From Corynebacterium glucuronolyticum DSM 44120 (GTDB lineage: Bacteria > Actinomycetota > Actinomycetes > Mycobacteriales > Mycobacteriaceae), in assembly GCF_030440595.1 (NCBI RefSeq), contig NZ_CP047452.1, positions 2,728,001-2,792,000 on the forward strand: DNA of 64,000 nt, read 5' to 3'. Below, one piece after another: positions 62,166 to 64,000 of this stretch (position 1 is its first letter; each line of letters opens with the position of its first letter). The translations under genes were made by a program, and so were the position numbers. The notes under the pieces were generated by a model. That model worked only from the letters and a program-made list of their open reading frames with translations. It was not told the origin of the DNA and did no database searches.

Positions 62166-64000
62166 TGGGGAAACATACGTTAAAGGCGCGTCGGCGTCAG
62201 CCGACGCGGGCGCCGCGTAAGCGGACGCGGGCGCCGCTCGCGAGGGTGAGCTGGCGGAACGTGCTCGCGCACAAGGTGCGACTGCTGCTCACGGTGCTTG
62301 CTGTTGTGCTTGGGACTGCGTTCATTGCGGGGTCGTCCATCCTCACGGCGGGGCTGTCTAACACGTTTGACCAGATGGCGACGTCGCGGTACGCGGATGT
62401 GGACCTCGTCATGGGGTCGACAATGGGGCTGACGGATAATGCGCCGATTGAAGCGGTCGCTGACCTGCGGGGACGCGAGGATGTGGAGAGGGTGGAGCCC
62501 TCGTCAAGCCATGCGACCTCGATTGTGGTGGCGACGCCGGCGGGCGAGCCGCTGAAGCTCACGCCTGGGGGCGCCTCGCAAGGCGTGATCTGGGTAGATG
62601 AGGTGGCCGGGACGCTCGATAGCGGCAGCGCGCCGACGGGGGCGGACGAGATGCTGCTGGACAGCGAATCGGCGAAGAAAGCCGAGGTCGCGCCCGGGGA
62701 TGTTCTCGATGTGGTGACGCCGAAGGGGCGGTCCACGAAGACCGTCACCGGCACATTCACGCCGGCGATGATGGGGACCGGGCTGGTCAGCGTCGCCTTT
62801 GATGAGCAGACGTACATCGACGAGTTCACCGACGGGAAGCACCTCTACGAGATCGCGATCTCGCTGAGGGACGGCACGGACGTAGACGCGCTCACGGAAA
62901 AGCTGAAGGCGCAGTACCCGGGGGTGGAATTCCAGACCGGGCAGGCCATCGCCGACAAGCTGACCAGCATGATCACCGACTCGCTTAGCTTTGTGAACTA
63001 CTTCCTGTGGGCGTTTGCCGGCATCGCGCTCGTGGTGGGCACCTTCATCATCACCAACACGTTCTCCATGATCGTGGCGCAGCGCACGCGGGAGTTTGCG
63101 CTGCTGCGGGCACTGGGGACCTCGCGGCGACAGATCACGCGGAGCGTCATTGTGGAGGCGATCATCGTTGGGCTCATCGGCTCCGCACTCGGCGTCATCG
63201 CAGGGTGGGGGCTCGTGCAGGCGCTCATGGAGATCGCCGCCAGCCGCGGGGCGGTGCTCAGCCCCGGCACCTTCATGCTCACGCCCCAATCGATTATTGT
63301 GCCCGTAGTACTCGGGGTCCTCGTGACCGTGCTCGCCGCCTGGTCACCGGCCCGCCGGGCGGGGGCCGTCCACCCGGTGCAGGCGATGCGCGCAGGCGAC
63401 CAGAGCTCCTCAGACTCGCTGCGAGGACGGACGATCGCTGGTGGGGTGCTGATCGTGGGCGGTATTCTCGCGGGACTCGTCGGTGCGCTCACACCGAGCT
63501 ATTCGACGGGCTCCCGCGCGTGGTGCATGGCCGGCGGGTCGCTGGCGCTCATCCTCGGGGCCTGGTTTGCGGGGCCCGCGCTGGCGCGCGTATGCACAGC
63601 CATCCTGGGGTTTTTCGTGGCGACGCCCTTCGGAGCCGTCGGCAAGCTAGCGTCAACGAACGCACGGCGAACGCCGAGACGGACCGCAGCCACAGCCTTC
63701 GCCCTCACGCTCGGGCTCGCGCTGGTCACGTCCGTGGGCGCGCTCGGGGCGACGATGAAAAACAGCCTCACCGGACAGCTGGATACGTCCGTGACCGCGG
63801 ATTTTGTGCTCACCGGGCCCGGCGGGGCGAGCGGTAGTAGCACGCTTACGATTCCGCGGGAGGTCTCCGACAAGGTAGCTGACCTGCCGGAAGTGGACGA
63901 TGTGATGACCATGTCGAAGGCGCCGATTTTTGTTAACGAGGTGCCGATGTCCGACTCGTTTGGCACGCCGGGGTCGCCGGTGGCCACGCGGGCGCCGCGC
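62165..64000 (+). CDS. FtsX-like ABC permease, 3' end outside window
   Basis: An open frame of 612 codons from ATG 62165 runs off the window. It has an N-terminal membrane helix (LLLTVLAVVLGTAFIAGSSI), a large MacB-type periplasmic domain (about 55-270), FtsX helices with FAGIALVVGTFIITNTFSMIVAQRTREFALLRALG and PVVLGVLVTVLAAWSPARRAG, then a second half starting GGVLIVGGILAGLVGAL. The two-domain length (normally ~850 aa) shows it is the large actinobacterial MacB/FtsX type, not the short HrtB. Confidence 0.93.
   Translation, partial: MGKHTLKARRRQPTRAPRKRTRAPLARVSWRNVLAHKVRLLLTVLAVVLGTAFIAGSSILTAGLSNTFDQMATSRYADVDLVMGSTMGLTDNAPIEAVADLRGREDVERVEPSSSHATSIVVATPAGEPLKLTPGGASQGVIWVDEVAGTLDSGSAPTGADEMLLDSESAKKAEVAPGDVLDVVTPKGRSTKTVTGTFTPAMMGTGLVSVAFDEQTYIDEFTDGKHLYEIAISLRDGTDVDALTEKLKAQYPGVEFQTGQAIADKLTSMITDSLSFVNYFLWAFAGIALVVGTFIITNTFSMIVAQRTREFALLRALGTSRRQITRSVIVEAIIVGLIGSALGVIAGWGLVQALMEIAASRGAVLSPGTFMLTPQSIIVPVVLGVLVTVLAAWSPARRAGAVHPVQAMRAGDQSSSDSLRGRTIAGGVLIVGGILAGLVGALTPSYSTGSRAWCMAGGSLALILGAWFAGPALARVCTAILGFFVATPFGAVGKLASTNARRTPRRTAATAFALTLGLALVTSVGALGATMKNSLTGQLDTSVTADFVLTGPGGASGSSTLTIPREVSDKVADLPEVDDVMTMSKAPIFVNEVPMSDSFGTPGSPVATRAPR

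Noticed and set aside
61443..64000. HrtBA heme exporter
   Set aside because: The permease is at least 612 aa with two halves and a large outer domain; HrtB is about 350 aa.
1..64000. tRNA or rRNA genes
   Set aside because: I saw no cloverleaf or rRNA segment on either strand; a covariance search would be needed to exclude them fully.

Overview
The window is chromosomal DNA of a high-GC actinobacterium, most probably a Corynebacterium. The evidence is the gene order and proteins that I recognise: serS next to a FarR-type GntR regulator, lcpB-amidase-pheA-phosphatase, an atypical pyruvate kinase followed by GDPD and a DUF5926 protein, msrA/sodA, the HrrSA two-component pair, a DUF2020 lipoprotein and a sortase. 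Many genes also have a -10 box only 6-8 bases before the start codon, the pattern of leaderless transcription common in this group. I have no basis for a species name.

Layout. 1-4.0 kb: a cut HAD phosphatase, serS, farR, a septum-formation-like protein and a zincin-like metalloprotease. 4.0-6.9 kb: a HicAB toxin-antitoxin module, a small broken membrane gene, and an acyltransferase whose C-terminus runs into a 123/124-bp tandem repeat. 6.96-11.4 kb: an Hsp31/DJ-1 protein, lcpB, an amidase, pheA and a histidine phosphatase. 11.4-14.8 kb: repeat-rich accessory DNA with an unknown membrane protein and a 13E12-type HNH protein. 14.8-22.3 kb: housekeeping genes (lipase, DUF5926, GDPD, pyk2, alpha/beta hydrolase, lplA). 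22.5-24.1 kb: an unrecognised protein built from four copies of one motif, with a possible SD-masking RNA switch. 24.2-38.7 kb: a surface-protein island with two paralogous Rib/YPDG-type giant proteins, a metzincin protease and a PhoD phosphatase.

38.7-46.6 kb: pabAB, a repeat patch, an IS110-family insertion sequence with a likely bridge-RNA region, dedA, a pabC-like gene, an AbiEi-like protein, msrA and sodA. 46.6-52.4 kb: membrane proteins, an AAA ATPase between AT-rich iterated repeats, a TM0106-type nuclease, a DUF6474 protein and three tandem 178-bp repeats. 52.4-60.7 kb: hrrSA, DUF2020, sortase and partner peptides, a YidC-like protein, a 22-bp-repeat array, TetR, a GlsB-like protein, a universal stress protein, a 48-aa peptide and an RluA-type pseudouridine synthase. 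60.7-64 kb: repeats and an ABC exporter cut by the window end.

The most unusual content is not in the genes. Three families of non-coding repeats stand out: an 85-bp element with terminal inverted repeats (seven copies), a 17-23-bp repeat with core TTATTGCGCCGTTGCGC (fifteen copies, two of the clusters regularly spaced), and the acyltransferase minisatellite. Other candidates are the four-motif protein with its leader, the ATPase with iterons on both sides, and a divergent gene pair whose start codons overlap.
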